A stretch of DNA of 64,000 bases, taken from NCBI GenBank assembly GCA_934202525.1, contig CAKPYB010000014.1, positions 9,732 to 73,731 of the forward strand. The letters run 5' to 3'. Under the pieces are notes generated by a model that was not told the origin of the DNA, ran no database searches, and worked only from the letters and a program-made list of their open reading frames with translations. Made by a program: the position numbers and the translations under genes. This document shows positions 31,642-40,607 of the stretch, in pieces. The stretch comes from an uncultured Prevotella sp. GTDB taxonomy: Bacteria > Bacteroidota > Bacteroidia > Bacteroidales > Bacteroidaceae. Numbering within the stretch: position 1 is the stretch's first letter; every line of letters starts with the position of its first letter.

Positions 31642-31706
31642 AAATGTGCTTTAAACGTGCGGAATGTGTCTTTTTTAAGCACATTCCGCACGTTTAAAGC
31701 ACATTT
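31642..31706. terminator. Perfect 27-bp hairpin after the ATPase gene
   Basis: Arms 31642-31668 and 31680-31706 are fully complementary (AAATGTGCTTTAAACGTGCG and onward) around an 11-nt T-rich loop, with T or A runs on both sides. It ends 6 bp from the ATPase stop codon. Confidence 0.85.
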
Positions 31707-31712
31707 TTTTGT

Positions 31713-32849
31713 TTATATTCTCTTTAACCACAGATCCATGAATCTGTCGTAGATGATGTATCCTTCATTGGTCCTATATACTAATTCCTTGTCTTCCAGA
31801 ATCTTGAGGGCAGCCTTTACGCTGCTGGCTCCACTCAGCTTGTGCTCCTTGATGAACTTGCCAGAGGTAGGCTGGGCAACAATGCTATCCTTGGCTATAG
31901 CTTTCAGAAGCGAGAACTGGTTCTCTGTGAAGAACTGTACCATATTCTCAAACTGTGGTTCTCTACCTTCGAGTACTGAAAGAATTGCTGCATTTACTTG
32001 CTTGATACTATCAACTTGTATTTCGGTTTCATAGAGGCGATTCATGATGCATTGGATATACCATGTGTGGCCCTCGAATTGTTGATAGATGTAGTCGAAG
32101 GTTTCTTTTGATAAGTTGCCACCTTTCTGCTTGAAGAAGTTTTGGCAGAATTCATAATAAACATCGTTTCTCAATGGTTTAAGTCCCATCATCTCGGTGC
32201 TTTGGTAAAATGGATGTTTCGGTGAGCCGAATATCTCAGCCATCAGATGATGCTTACTGCCAGAGAAGATGAAATGCACATGTTGGGCAAACTGGATATA
32301 AGAACGTAGCAACGCCTCTGTGCCTTTCTCTGGATATTCTGCAATCTGCTGAAACTCATCGATGGCGATATATACCTCTTTCCCACTCTCGTTGAGATAG
32401 TTGAAGATGCTGCGGATGGTGATGTCCTCTTTGGATGGCTCAATTGTGATAGATACACTAGGCTCACCAGTCAATGGATCCATGCTGAGTACAGGGCGCA
32501 AGGTACTGAAGAAGGCGATGGTTTTCTCTATGAATGAGGAGTTCTTGCGAACTATGTCATTGATAACCATTACTCCAAATTGTTCCACAAAATCGTGCAA
32601 GTTCTTGGTAGCAAATATGTCGAGGTATAGGCACGCGGAATCCTTCTCATCTTTTCCCAGATGATAGAAAGTGTTCTTGATAAGCCCTGTTTTTCCTAGT
32701 CTTCTAGGAGAAATGAGGGTAACGTTTCTTCCATTCTTTAGGTGCGATATCAAAGTCTTTGTTTCCGCTTCTCTGTCGCAGAAATACTCAGGACTTTCAT
32801 AACCTTGATAGATGAAAGGATTTGCTAATTTCTTGTTACTTAGTTTCAT
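31713..32849 (-). CDS. AAA-family ATPase (archaeal-ATPase-like)
   Basis: 378 residues. N-terminal NPFIYQGYESPEYFCDRE is the usual lead-in; P-loop LISPRRLGKTGLI (G52-K53-T54), Walker B with VYIAIDEFQQI (about 168-178), and a sensor-like IFSGSKHHLM segment. The last 80 residues look like a winged helix (LKAIAKDSI, GASSVKAALKILEDKELVY). This fits the ATPase_2 / STAND-related group that is abundant and often multi-copy in Bacteroidota; possible roles are in signalling or defence, but none is proven. The promoter is at 32890-32897. A broken copy of its 5' end lies at 29633-29830. Confidence 0.85.
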   Translation of the reverse strand: MKLSNKKLANPFIYQGYESPEYFCDREAETKTLISHLKNGRNVTLISPRRLGKTGLIKNTFYHLGKDEKDSACLYLDIFATKNLHDFVEQFGVMVINDIVRKNSSFIEKTIAFFSTLRPVLSMDPLTGEPSVSITIEPSKEDITIRSIFNYLNESGKEVYIAIDEFQQIAEYPEKGTEALLRSYIQFAQHVHFIFSGSKHHLMAEIFGSPKHPFYQSTEMMGLKPLRNDVYYEFCQNFFKQKGGNLSKETFDYIYQQFEGHTWYIQCIMNRLYETEIQVDSIKQVNAAILSVLEGREPQFENMVQFFTENQFSLLKAIAKDSIVAQPTSGKFIKEHKLSGASSVKAALKILEDKELVYRTNEGYIIYDRFMDLWLKRI

Positions 32850-32889
32850 ACGCCATTACATCTTTAGTGTTACAACTTTTATGTAATGG

Positions 32890-32897
32890 CAAAGGTA
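32890..32897 (-). promoter_or_regulatory. -7 box of the ATPase gene
   Basis: TACCTTTG on the minus strand, 40 bp upstream of the ATG. Confidence 0.6.
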
Positions 32898-32924
32898 CAA
32901 CTATTTCTTGAATGTGCAAAAGAA

Positions 32925-32967
32925 AATGGCAGAAAATTGAGGATGTTCCTCAATTTTCAGCCATTTA
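32925..32967. terminator. Terminator after the DUF6377 gene (copy 2 of a duplicated hairpin)
   Basis: AAATGGCAGAAAATTGAGG (32925-32943) pairs with CCTCAATTTTCAGCCATTT (32949-32967) with a single A-A mismatch. Copy 1 is at 29905-29947. Confidence 0.8.
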
Positions 32968-34620
32968 TTAGCCTATCACATTGCATAGTCGGTTGATGGC
33001 TGCATCAAAAGTGGTGAGGTCTTTGGCTCGCTTTCTGATGGCTGTCTTGTAATTATAGATGGTTTGCGTAGAATAGAACAGGAGGGTGGCCAGTTCCTGA
33101 CCATCCGTAATTCCCAGTCGCATCAGTGCATAGATACGCAGTTCCTTGGTGAGACTGTTAGGCGCAGGGAGAACAATCTGCTTTTCTGGCAACAGCAGTT
33201 GGTTGAATTCATCCACGAAATTTGGGTATAAGTCCATAAAAGCCTTGTCGAATCGGATATAGAAACTTGAAGCTTCCTCTTCTGCCAGCTTGTAGCTGTT
33301 GAGGGCAGTCAGAAGATCGGCAGTCTGCTTTGCCTTGATTTTCCGGCTCACCAACTTGCGATAATCATCCAGTTTCTTGATATATACGGCACTGATGTCC
33401 ATAAACAATCGCATATAAGTCTCCCTGCGCTTATTGGTATTGAGCAGTTTCTGGTTTAATTCCTCCAAGAGCGTATTCTGACTCTTCACCTCCCTACGAC
33501 TCTTCGCCAACCGCTTGTTCATCCTGAAGGCAAAGAACGTCATCGCCAAGAAGCCAAGAGACATGATGCTTACTACAACCAGCGAAGCCGTGATGATGCG
33601 ATTCTGACGTATTTCTCGCCGATGATTCGTCTCTGTGATAAGCGGAAGAATACGAGAAATCTCGACCATTCGAAGACGGTTGTTATAAAACTGAGCATCT
33701 TCCATCGAACAATAGATATACTTTGACACACGCTTTGCATATTTCGCATCCTTATTATATAAATAGGTGGAAAGTTCCTGAAGCGCCAAATTCTCTTTCA
33801 AGGGACAAACCTGGTCGGAGATGGCTGCCTCTACCAAATATTTCTCATATAAGTCCATCTGCTCATTGTCATGGTAATAACGGGCTATACAATATGCCGA
33901 TGAAGCATGCACCCTGCTGTCAACAGAACTGGCGGCAAGGGCTTTCTGATACCAGTCCAACACTTTCTTGTCTGTGCGATGTAGCAAATACTCCAACTCT
34001 CCACTCAGATAATAATAGAGCGCAGATTGCTTGTTGCCCACATATTCTAGGGTCTTGGCAAGATAGAGCCTTTTCTTATCTAGCATTCCCTCTTTGAATT
34101 CAGACCTTTCGCAGAAAGATTCCCAATAGTTATACACCCAAGTCAAGGTATAATAATAGTATTGCTTCAACTTGGGCGAAATGTCTTCAGGGTTCAAAGA
34201 AAGCAACAGGTCTTCAGCCTGACTGTAGAAGCCACCTGTGGATAACACCGCAGCCCGATTAATCTTGTTGAGGTCAATGTAATAGGCATCATGCAACTGC
34301 TCTGCCAATTGCAGCCCCCTGTTGGCATAGACCATGGCTGAGTCATATCGATAAGTATAATACTCACGATAGATTTGATTGTAAAGATTCAGACGTTCTC
34401 GTTTGTCGGAAGTAAGATTCAGTTTTTTCTTCATTCGTATGAGTTTCTTCTCTTTCTTGGAAGAGAACTCATCCCGGCGAGCAATATATTGGTCCAGACG
34501 ATGGAACAACTCATCCTCGTCCTCCAAAGCCACATTTCGGGAAAATGCCGCATTTGCCACCATCGGCATCATTACCATCGGCATCACCACCATCATCAAG
34601 AGCCATACAATCTTCTTCAT
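32968..34620 (-). CDS. DUF6377-like membrane TPR regulator
   Basis: 550 residues. Signal peptide/TM at the N-terminus (MMVVMPMVMMPMVANA), TPR-like helices about 60-330 (periplasmic), one TM helix near 345-368 (IITASLVVVSIMSLGFLAMT), a coiled coil (RLAKSRREVKSQNTLLEELN) and a cytoplasmic C-terminal HTH-like end (ALMRLGITDGQELATLLFYS, TQTIYNYKTAIRKRA) that resembles LuxR-type helices. This fits the DUF6377 family, which often sits beside polysaccharide-utilisation genes. It is divergent from the receptor/GH36 pair and likely controls it. Confidence 0.85.
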   Translation of the reverse strand: MKKIVWLLMMVVMPMVMMPMVANAAFSRNVALEDEDELFHRLDQYIARRDEFSSKKEKKLIRMKKKLNLTSDKRERLNLYNQIYREYYTYRYDSAMVYANRGLQLAEQLHDAYYIDLNKINRAAVLSTGGFYSQAEDLLLSLNPEDISPKLKQYYYYTLTWVYNYWESFCERSEFKEGMLDKKRLYLAKTLEYVGNKQSALYYYLSGELEYLLHRTDKKVLDWYQKALAASSVDSRVHASSAYCIARYYHDNEQMDLYEKYLVEAAISDQVCPLKENLALQELSTYLYNKDAKYAKRVSKYIYCSMEDAQFYNNRLRMVEISRILPLITETNHRREIRQNRIITASLVVVSIMSLGFLAMTFFAFRMNKRLAKSRREVKSQNTLLEELNQKLLNTNKRRETYMRLFMDISAVYIKKLDDYRKLVSRKIKAKQTADLLTALNSYKLAEEEASSFYIRFDKAFMDLYPNFVDEFNQLLLPEKQIVLPAPNSLTKELRIYALMRLGITDGQELATLLFYSTQTIYNYKTAIRKRAKDLTTFDAAINRLCNVIG

Positions 34621-34688
34621 TGTCCTTAATTTGTTATTGTTCTTACCTGTTTTGCTTAACTATGAAAGAGAATACCCCTTTACGGCTG

Positions 34689-34696
34689 CAAAGATA
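34689..34696 (-). promoter_or_regulatory. -7 box of the DUF6377 gene
   Basis: TATCTTTG on the minus strand, 69 bp upstream of the ATG. Confidence 0.6.
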
Positions 34697-34843
34697 CGAC
34701 TTTTATTCTTCTTTTCAACATCTACTCTCATAAAAAGTATTAATTCTACAATCTTTCTGATTACTAGGTAGTTAAGTATTTATAAAAGTATCTAAACATC
34801 TACTCGCACCCTACACACAGCACCAAGCTATCAAAAAACAATC

Positions 34844-34876
34844 TATCTTTGCAACCGAAATCGAAACGCATTCGAT
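34844..34876 (+). promoter_or_regulatory. Promoter of the receptor-GH36 operon with inverted repeat in the leader
   Basis: -7 box TATCTTTG (34844-34851). A perfect ATCGAA-N5-TTCGAT inverted repeat (34860-34876) overlaps or just follows the expected transcript start, a fitting operator position. Confidence 0.6.
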
Positions 34877-34940
34877 TCATACCAAAACATTTTGGAATGA
34901 GTAAACAGATTATAATAACGAATAAACAAAATAATAAGTT

Positions 34941-37301
34941 ATGAACCTAAGAATCCGTACATTCTCCATGGCTTTGGCTGCAATGTCAGCGACAAGCTAC
35001 ATGTATGCACTTCCTTCTAACAATAATGAAGAGAAGTCAAGTACTAAAGAAAAGAAGTCTCTCAACCTCGAAGAGGAATCAGTAGAGAAGAACAAGAAGG
35101 AAGAGCGCAACGTGATGCTTAACGCTGCCGACGCCAACAAACCTCGTGAAATCCAGATTGGATTGCCGAGCGAGGACGTAACCGTATATGAGAATGGTCT
35201 TCCTGCCGTCTATTCATCCTCAGTTCACAAACTCTCAGCCCACTGGCGCAGCGATGCCTCTCTGAAAGGTACTGACCTGATGACGCCTTCCGAGTCGGCT
35301 ATTGCTACAGGTAATATTGCATACGCAGTTTCTTCTTTCAGCGAGTTGGGACAGAAAGAGTTCAAGGGCAAACTCAACTATAAGGCAAACCATTTTGGTA
35401 TGCAGAATGTAGATCTCAATCTGTCTGGTGGCATCGGTGACAATTGGCTTTATACAGCCAGTATGTATCAGAATTTCGATCCAGGTAGTTTCAAGCTTCG
35501 TTTTACTGATTATGCTGACCGTACCCAACTTTATCATTTCGGCATCACTCGTATCTTGAATGGTGGAAAGGGACGTGTCTCTTTATTATATAAGTACTCA
35601 AACAGCAAGAACCCAGGCAACTTTGCCAATGCGGCTCCTTTCATCTACGCAGGTGACGGCAGCATCAAGAAGATTGCTGGCTTCGACCCTGGCATGAACT
35701 CCTACGTACAGCGACAAGGTTCTTTCCAATACTTGAACACCAAGACTGGCAAGATGGAGACCTGGAACATGAGCGACGGAAGCGAGAACCACGCCAACGA
35801 GATTGCCCTTATCAGCCAGTACCAGTTTGATAACGGATGGTTGTGGAAATTCAACGCTAAATACATGAATGCTCCTCGCGCCAACTACGTGGATTACGGT
35901 GGCAGCTCTATCTCGGAGGTGAGTGAGGCTGATGGCTATCAACTCTCCGACGGCTCAGCTTATAGCGGACTCATCGAGGGACGACGCACTTGGTTGCATG
36001 TAGGAAAGGTGAGCAACGCTCTCATGACGACTGAAATCAGCAAGCAGTTGAACAACCACAAGTTGATGATTGGTCTGAACGAGTGGTATTATCATCTCGA
36101 CTACTATTCATCATCTTTCCAGTGGGCTGGTACCGTGGAGCCTTATCCTCGCACATTGAGCCAAATGTACGTAAACCCTCTTGACCCTACACAGACCGCA
36201 CGTCGCTCCGAGACCTTCGGATATAACGAGCTGAGTCCTGAATACACCAAGGGTTCGGAGAACAAGTTGGCTGTTTATTTTACCGACGAATGGAAGGTAA
36301 CCCCTAAGTTCAAGGTCTTCTATGGCGGACGTCTGGAATACTATCGTATGGCGGCAGACCAGATTTCTACCTCACGCTTCAAGGGATTCCATATCGGCAA
36401 TTACAACACCTATTCTACAGCGGAGGATGGTTCTATCGTAGCCACAGCACATAACATCGAACCAGCCAAGGTGACTAAGGATAAGCTGAACTATGCGGCT
36501 ACCCTGCAGTTGACATACAACCTCACCAACCAGTTTGGTCTGACAGCCGACGCAACCATTGCTACCCGCTTCCCACGCATCAGCGAGTATGCAGGAACAG
36601 GTCCTACCGAGGAGCAGTATAAGCGAGTAACCATCCCACTGATTCGTGGTGGTATTTTCTACAAGAATGATTGGATTGACCTTTCTTCAATGGTGACCTA
36701 CATTTCAAAGTCGAACAATATCGACCAGCAGAATCTTACCAAGCCAGGAACAACAGAGGGCAAGACCGTGTTGCTCATCTACAACATCCAGACTTTGGGT
36801 TGGACCACCTCTGCCGAGATCAATCCATTCAAGAACTTCCACATGCACGCCCTCTTCACCTATCAGAAGCCAGTGTATAAGAACTACAATGCAAGCGTAA
36901 CGTTCAACGACGGCCAGACTATGGGCGTAAATGCTAACAACATGATAGTGAAGGAGATTCCACAGGTACTCATTGAGTTGGACCCTAAGTATGATATCAC
37001 CAAGAACTTGAACGCTTGGTTGAGCTTCCGTTACTTCGGCAAGACCTACGCCAACCTCCAGGAGGCACTCTATTTCAATGGTCACTGGGAGACTTTCGGC
37101 GGTATCAACTGGAACGTGAACAAGAAACTGAGTCTCGGTGTGAGCGTTATCAACATCCTCAACGAGAAGGGTGCCAAAGGTACCATAAACGGTTCGGAGT
37201 TGATTACCAAGGAAGAAGCCGGCAAATATGCAGGTAAGTATATGAGCGGCAACTATCTTCGCCCATTCACCGTAGAATTCTCTGCAGGAATCAAATTCTA
37301 A
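34941..37301 (+). CDS. TonB-dependent receptor-like outer-membrane protein (no SusD partner)
   Basis: 786 residues. Signal peptide (MALAAMSATSYMYA), then a 35-residue Lys/Glu-rich segment, a short plug-like part (EIQIGLPSEDVTVYENGLPA), and a long beta-barrel with alternating strands ending in aromatic F (FTVEFSAGIKF). There is no CarboxypepD_reg-like domain, and the next gene is a hydrolase rather than a SusD lipoprotein. I infer an outer-membrane importer for galactosides or similar products. Cotranscribed with the GH36 enzyme, 62 bp away. Confidence 0.8.
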   Translation: MNLRIRTFSMALAAMSATSYMYALPSNNNEEKSSTKEKKSLNLEEESVEKNKKEERNVMLNAADANKPREIQIGLPSEDVTVYENGLPAVYSSSVHKLSAHWRSDASLKGTDLMTPSESAIATGNIAYAVSSFSELGQKEFKGKLNYKANHFGMQNVDLNLSGGIGDNWLYTASMYQNFDPGSFKLRFTDYADRTQLYHFGITRILNGGKGRVSLLYKYSNSKNPGNFANAAPFIYAGDGSIKKIAGFDPGMNSYVQRQGSFQYLNTKTGKMETWNMSDGSENHANEIALISQYQFDNGWLWKFNAKYMNAPRANYVDYGGSSISEVSEADGYQLSDGSAYSGLIEGRRTWLHVGKVSNALMTTEISKQLNNHKLMIGLNEWYYHLDYYSSSFQWAGTVEPYPRTLSQMYVNPLDPTQTARRSETFGYNELSPEYTKGSENKLAVYFTDEWKVTPKFKVFYGGRLEYYRMAADQISTSRFKGFHIGNYNTYSTAEDGSIVATAHNIEPAKVTKDKLNYAATLQLTYNLTNQFGLTADATIATRFPRISEYAGTGPTEEQYKRVTIPLIRGGIFYKNDWIDLSSMVTYISKSNNIDQQNLTKPGTTEGKTVLLIYNIQTLGWTTSAEINPFKNFHMHALFTYQKPVYKNYNASVTFNDGQTMGVNANNMIVKEIPQVLIELDPKYDITKNLNAWLSFRYFGKTYANLQEALYFNGHWETFGGINWNVNKKLSLGVSVINILNEKGAKGTINGSELITKEEAGKYAGKYMSGNYLRPFTVEFSAGIKF

Positions 37302-37363
37302 GATAATAACGAAAGTTTCATAACGTTTATATAATATAGCAATCACATAAAAACCAAAGAACG

Positions 37364-39544
37364 ATGAAAAAGGTATTTATGATTATCGCAGCAATGTGCA
37401 TGACATCTATCATGGCATCTGCTCAAAAGACCATCAGAGTGTCAACCGATAAGACCGACCTCGTGATGCAGGTTTCTCCTAAGGGTCGCCTCTACCAAGT
37501 GTATCTGGGTGACAAGTTGAAGAATCCTTCAGATTACAATCATCTGAAGTGGGATGTATATGCTGCCTCTGATGGTGCCGTCTGCCAGCGAGGTCATGAG
37601 GTTTATGCAACCTCTGGTGCTGAAGATTTCTTCGAGCCGGCCGTAGCAGTGACCCATGCAGATGGTAATATGACCACCTATTTGTATTACCAGTCTTCTG
37701 AAGAAAAGGCTATCAGTGGAGGTGTTGAAACCATCATCACTCTTAAGGACAAGGTGTATCCGCTGACCGTAAAGCTCCACTATGCAGCTTATCCAAAAGA
37801 GAACGTCATCAAGGCTTGGAGCGAAATCTCTCATAAGGAGAAGGCTCCGGTTACGCTTTGGAGATATAGCTCTACCATGCTTTATTTCAAGGCTAACAAG
37901 TATTTCGTTACCAACTATCATAGCGACTGGGCTAAGGAAGGACAGCCTGAGACTTGCCAGTTGACTGCTGGTAAGAAGATTGTTGATACCAAGTTGGGTA
38001 CCCGTGCAGCCATGCAGGAGGAGCCATTCTTTGAACTGGGATTCGATGAGCCTGCCAAGGAGAATGAGGGCAAGGTGATGCTTGGAACCATCGGATGGCC
38101 TGGCAACTTCCGCTTTACCTTCGAGGTAGATAACGTGGGAGCCCTTCGTGTTATCCCTGCCATCAATCCATACGCCTCTAACTATAAGCTGAAGGCTGGT
38201 GAGACGTTCACTACCCCTGAGTTTATCTTTGCCATGAGCGATAATGGTATCGGTGAGGCTTCCCGTAATTTGCACAACTGGGCTCGCCAGTATCAGGTGA
38301 ATATGGGTATGGAAGATCGTCTTACGCTCTTGAACAACTGGGAGAATACTGGCTTCGACTTCAACCAGCAGAGTCTTGCTGAGTTGATGAAGGATGCCAA
38401 GGACCTGGGTGTAGATATGTTCTTGCTTGATGATGGTTGGTTTGCCAACAAGTATCCTCGCAAGGACGACCATGCAGGTCTTGGTGACTGGGAGGCTACC
38501 AAGAGCAAGCTGCCTGATGGAATACCTGGATTGGTAAGAGATGCCAAGAAGGCTGGTGTGAAGTTTGGTATTTGGATTGAACCTGAGATGGTGAATCCAA
38601 AGAGTGAACTCTTCGAGAAGCATCCTGACTGGGTGATTATGCAGCCAAAGCGTGATACCTATTATTACCGCAACCAGCTGGTACTTGATATCAGTAATCC
38701 TAAGGTACAGGATTATGTGTTCGGCATCGTGGATCGTATCATGACGGAGAATCCGGATGTGGCTTACTTCAAGTGGGACTGCAACAGTGTGATTACCAAT
38801 ATCTATTCTCCATATCATAAGGAGAATCAGGGTAATTTCTATATAGACCATGTTCGTGGTATCTACAAGGTGCTTACTCGCATCCACAACAAGTATCCTA
38901 AGTTGCCGATGATGCTCTGCTCTGGTGGTGGCGGAAGAATGGATTACGAGATGCTTAAGTATTTCACTGAGTTCTGGTGTTCAGACGATACTGATCCATA
39001 CGAGCGCCTCTACATCCAGTGGAGCTTGTCAAAGTTCTTCCCAGCCAAGACCATGGGCTCGCATGTAACTAACTGGAACAAGAATACCAGTGTGAAGTTC
39101 CGCACCGATGTTTGCAGTTCATGTAAGTTGGGCTTTGATATCGACCTCAAGTCGCTTTCTGGTGATGACTACAAGTTTGTGCAGAATGCTGTCAAGAACT
39201 ACGATAGCATGAAGCCTATGATTCTCGAGGGCGACCAGTATCGCCTGGTTTCTCCATACGAAGGCAACCATTGTGCCATTAACTATGTAAGTAAGGACAA
39301 GCAGCGTGCCGTTCTCTTTGCTTACGACTTGCATCCACGCTACAAGGAGCCTGTGATGAATGTGAAGATGCAGGGATTGGATGCCGATAAGGTTTATACC
39401 GTAAAGGAAACCAATCTGATGCCTGGCAAGGAATCTGATTTGGAGTGCAATGGCAAGCAGTACAGCGGTGACTATCTGATGAAGGTTGGCTTGAATGTAT
39501 TCAGCCAGACAGATGGAACCAGCCATGTGTTGGTATTAGAATAA
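37364..39544 (+). CDS. GH36 alpha-galactosidase
   Basis: 726 residues. Signal peptide MKKVFMIIAAMCMTSIMASA, so periplasmic or exported. GH36 catalytic features: FLLDDGWFANKY, GIWIEPEMVNP, nucleophile D472 in YFKWDCN, and an acid/base motif SDDTD (540-544) in FWCSDDTDPYERLYIQWS. It releases terminal alpha-galactose from melibiose, raffinose or galactomannan side chains. Context with a receptor and a divergent DUF6377 regulator makes a three-gene alpha-galactoside locus. Terminator at 39569-39607. Confidence 0.93.
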   Translation: MKKVFMIIAAMCMTSIMASAQKTIRVSTDKTDLVMQVSPKGRLYQVYLGDKLKNPSDYNHLKWDVYAASDGAVCQRGHEVYATSGAEDFFEPAVAVTHADGNMTTYLYYQSSEEKAISGGVETIITLKDKVYPLTVKLHYAAYPKENVIKAWSEISHKEKAPVTLWRYSSTMLYFKANKYFVTNYHSDWAKEGQPETCQLTAGKKIVDTKLGTRAAMQEEPFFELGFDEPAKENEGKVMLGTIGWPGNFRFTFEVDNVGALRVIPAINPYASNYKLKAGETFTTPEFIFAMSDNGIGEASRNLHNWARQYQVNMGMEDRLTLLNNWENTGFDFNQQSLAELMKDAKDLGVDMFLLDDGWFANKYPRKDDHAGLGDWEATKSKLPDGIPGLVRDAKKAGVKFGIWIEPEMVNPKSELFEKHPDWVIMQPKRDTYYYRNQLVLDISNPKVQDYVFGIVDRIMTENPDVAYFKWDCNSVITNIYSPYHKENQGNFYIDHVRGIYKVLTRIHNKYPKLPMMLCSGGGGRMDYEMLKYFTEFWCSDDTDPYERLYIQWSLSKFFPAKTMGSHVTNWNKNTSVKFRTDVCSSCKLGFDIDLKSLSGDDYKFVQNAVKNYDSMKPMILEGDQYRLVSPYEGNHCAINYVSKDKQRAVLFAYDLHPRYKEPVMNVKMQGLDADKVYTVKETNLMPGKESDLECNGKQYSGDYLMKVGLNVFSQTDGTSHVLVLE

Positions 39545-39568
39545 CGTATCAACTATTCATAATGAAAA

Positions 39569-39607
39569 CAAAAAGCAGCAAAGTCTATAATAGGCTTGCT
39601 GCTTTTT
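39569..39607. terminator. Bidirectional terminator between GH36 and proB
   Basis: AAAAGCAGCAA (near 39571-39581) pairs with TTGCTGCTTTT (39596-39606), with A and T runs on either side. Confidence 0.75.
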
Positions 39608-39628
39608 TATTTCTTTTCCCTTATGATT

Positions 39629-40411
39629 TTACTTGATTAGCGGTCTTGCCACAAACTCAGTATGAAGGGTCTCCATCGGATGCTCCTTCAGATTGATGAG
39701 GATGTTTGGCGTATTGCCGTTGGCGATGATTACCTTGATGCCGGCATTGGCTACGTCGTGAGCGGTCTTTACTTTCGAAGTCATTCCGCCTCTGCCGTGA
39801 CTGCTCTTGCTGGCAAGGATGTACTCGCTGATGTCGCGGTCGTAATATACCGATGGGATGATGCGGGTGGTAGGCTCGCTTGGGTCGCCATTGTAAATGC
39901 CATCCACATTACTTAATAATATAAGCGTGTCGGCATTCATCATCTTGGCAATCAAACCAGACAACTCGTCGTTATCCGTAAACATCAGCTCGGTGATGCA
40001 CACGGTATCGTTCTCGTTGACGATAGGGAGCACGTTGTTTTCCAGCATTACCTGCATGCAGGCCTCCTGGTTCTTATACTGCTCCTCGGCACCGAAATTC
40101 TCCTTCATGGTCAATACCTGACCAATCTTTATCTTATATTCACGGAAAAGGTTGTAATAGAGTCCTACGAGCTTCACCTGTCCGATGGCAGAGAACAGTT
40201 GGCGTTGCTCCACGCTGTCCAGATGATGGTCAACATGCAGCTCGGCTCTTCCGGCAGCCACGGCACCAGAAGATACCAGAATCACCTCATAGTCGTGCTT
40301 TCTGAGCCAGACAATCTGGTCAACAATCGCCGACATTCTCGTTACATCCAGTTTCCCGTCTTCTCGGGTCAGCACGTTGCTGCCCACTTTTACTACGATT
40401 CTTTTTCCCAT
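39629..40411 (-). CDS. proB: Glutamate 5-kinase, PUA-less
   Basis: 260 residues from the ATG at 40411 (MGKRIVVKVGSNVLTRED); longer in-frame starts fall in a repeat element and are rejected. It phosphorylates glutamate, the first step of proline synthesis. Amino acid kinase motifs: VKVGSNVLT (7-15), ILVSSGAVAAGRAEL, NENDTV, FTDNDELSGLIA and GGMTSKVKTA. The C-terminal PUA domain of the E. coli enzyme (367 residues) is missing, as in short ProB forms. A decayed partial copy lies at 29431-29629. The partner proA is about 18 kb away on the same strand. Confidence 0.93.
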   Translation of the reverse strand: MGKRIVVKVGSNVLTREDGKLDVTRMSAIVDQIVWLRKHDYEVILVSSGAVAAGRAELHVDHHLDSVEQRQLFSAIGQVKLVGLYYNLFREYKIKIGQVLTMKENFGAEEQYKNQEACMQVMLENNVLPIVNENDTVCITELMFTDNDELSGLIAKMMNADTLILLSNVDGIYNGDPSEPTTRIIPSVYYDRDISEYILASKSSHGRGGMTSKVKTAHDVANAGIKVIIANGNTPNILINLKEHPMETLHTEFVARPLIK

Positions 40412-40429
40412 AATTTTATGCTGATGAAT

Positions 40430-40599
40430 GCTTTTTGCAAGTTTCGTAAGTGGCTTAAGAATGGGCTGAATGCCCAAAAGCACCTAAGCGCCAAACGCCC
40501 TGAAAGGGCAGAAACTCCTAGCCCAGGGCATCGCCCTGGGTTAAGTGTTATAGTTGCTATACGCCCTGTAAGGGCAAAAGCTTTCGAAACTTGAAAAGC
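40430..40599. mobile_element. MITE-like element with terminal inverted repeats
   Basis: Left end GCTTTTTGCAAGTTTCG (40430-40446) and right end CGAAACTTGAAAAGC (40585-40599) are inverted copies (two unpaired bases). Inside are four palindromes: TGGGC/GCCCA, GCCCTgaaAGGGC (40497-40509), CCCAGGGCatcGCCCTGGG (40522-40540) and GCCCTgtaAGGGC (40563-40575). No ORF. Such GCCCTGAAAGGGC blocks are, from memory, dispersed in Bacteroidota genomes. Confidence 0.7.
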
Positions 40600-40607
40600 T
40601 TGATTTC

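Noticed and set aside
34941..37301. Standard SusC/SusD pair
   Set aside because: The receptor lacks the SusC N-terminal domain, and no SusD-like lipoprotein follows; the next gene is the GH36 enzyme.
37529..38887. 452-codon open frame on the minus strand
   Set aside because: Antisense to the GH36 gene with its catalytic motifs; no promoter and no recognisable protein pattern.
40412..40483. N-terminal extension of ProB from the ATG at 40483
   Set aside because: It would be encoded by the MITE-like element; the kinase pattern begins at the ATG at 40411.
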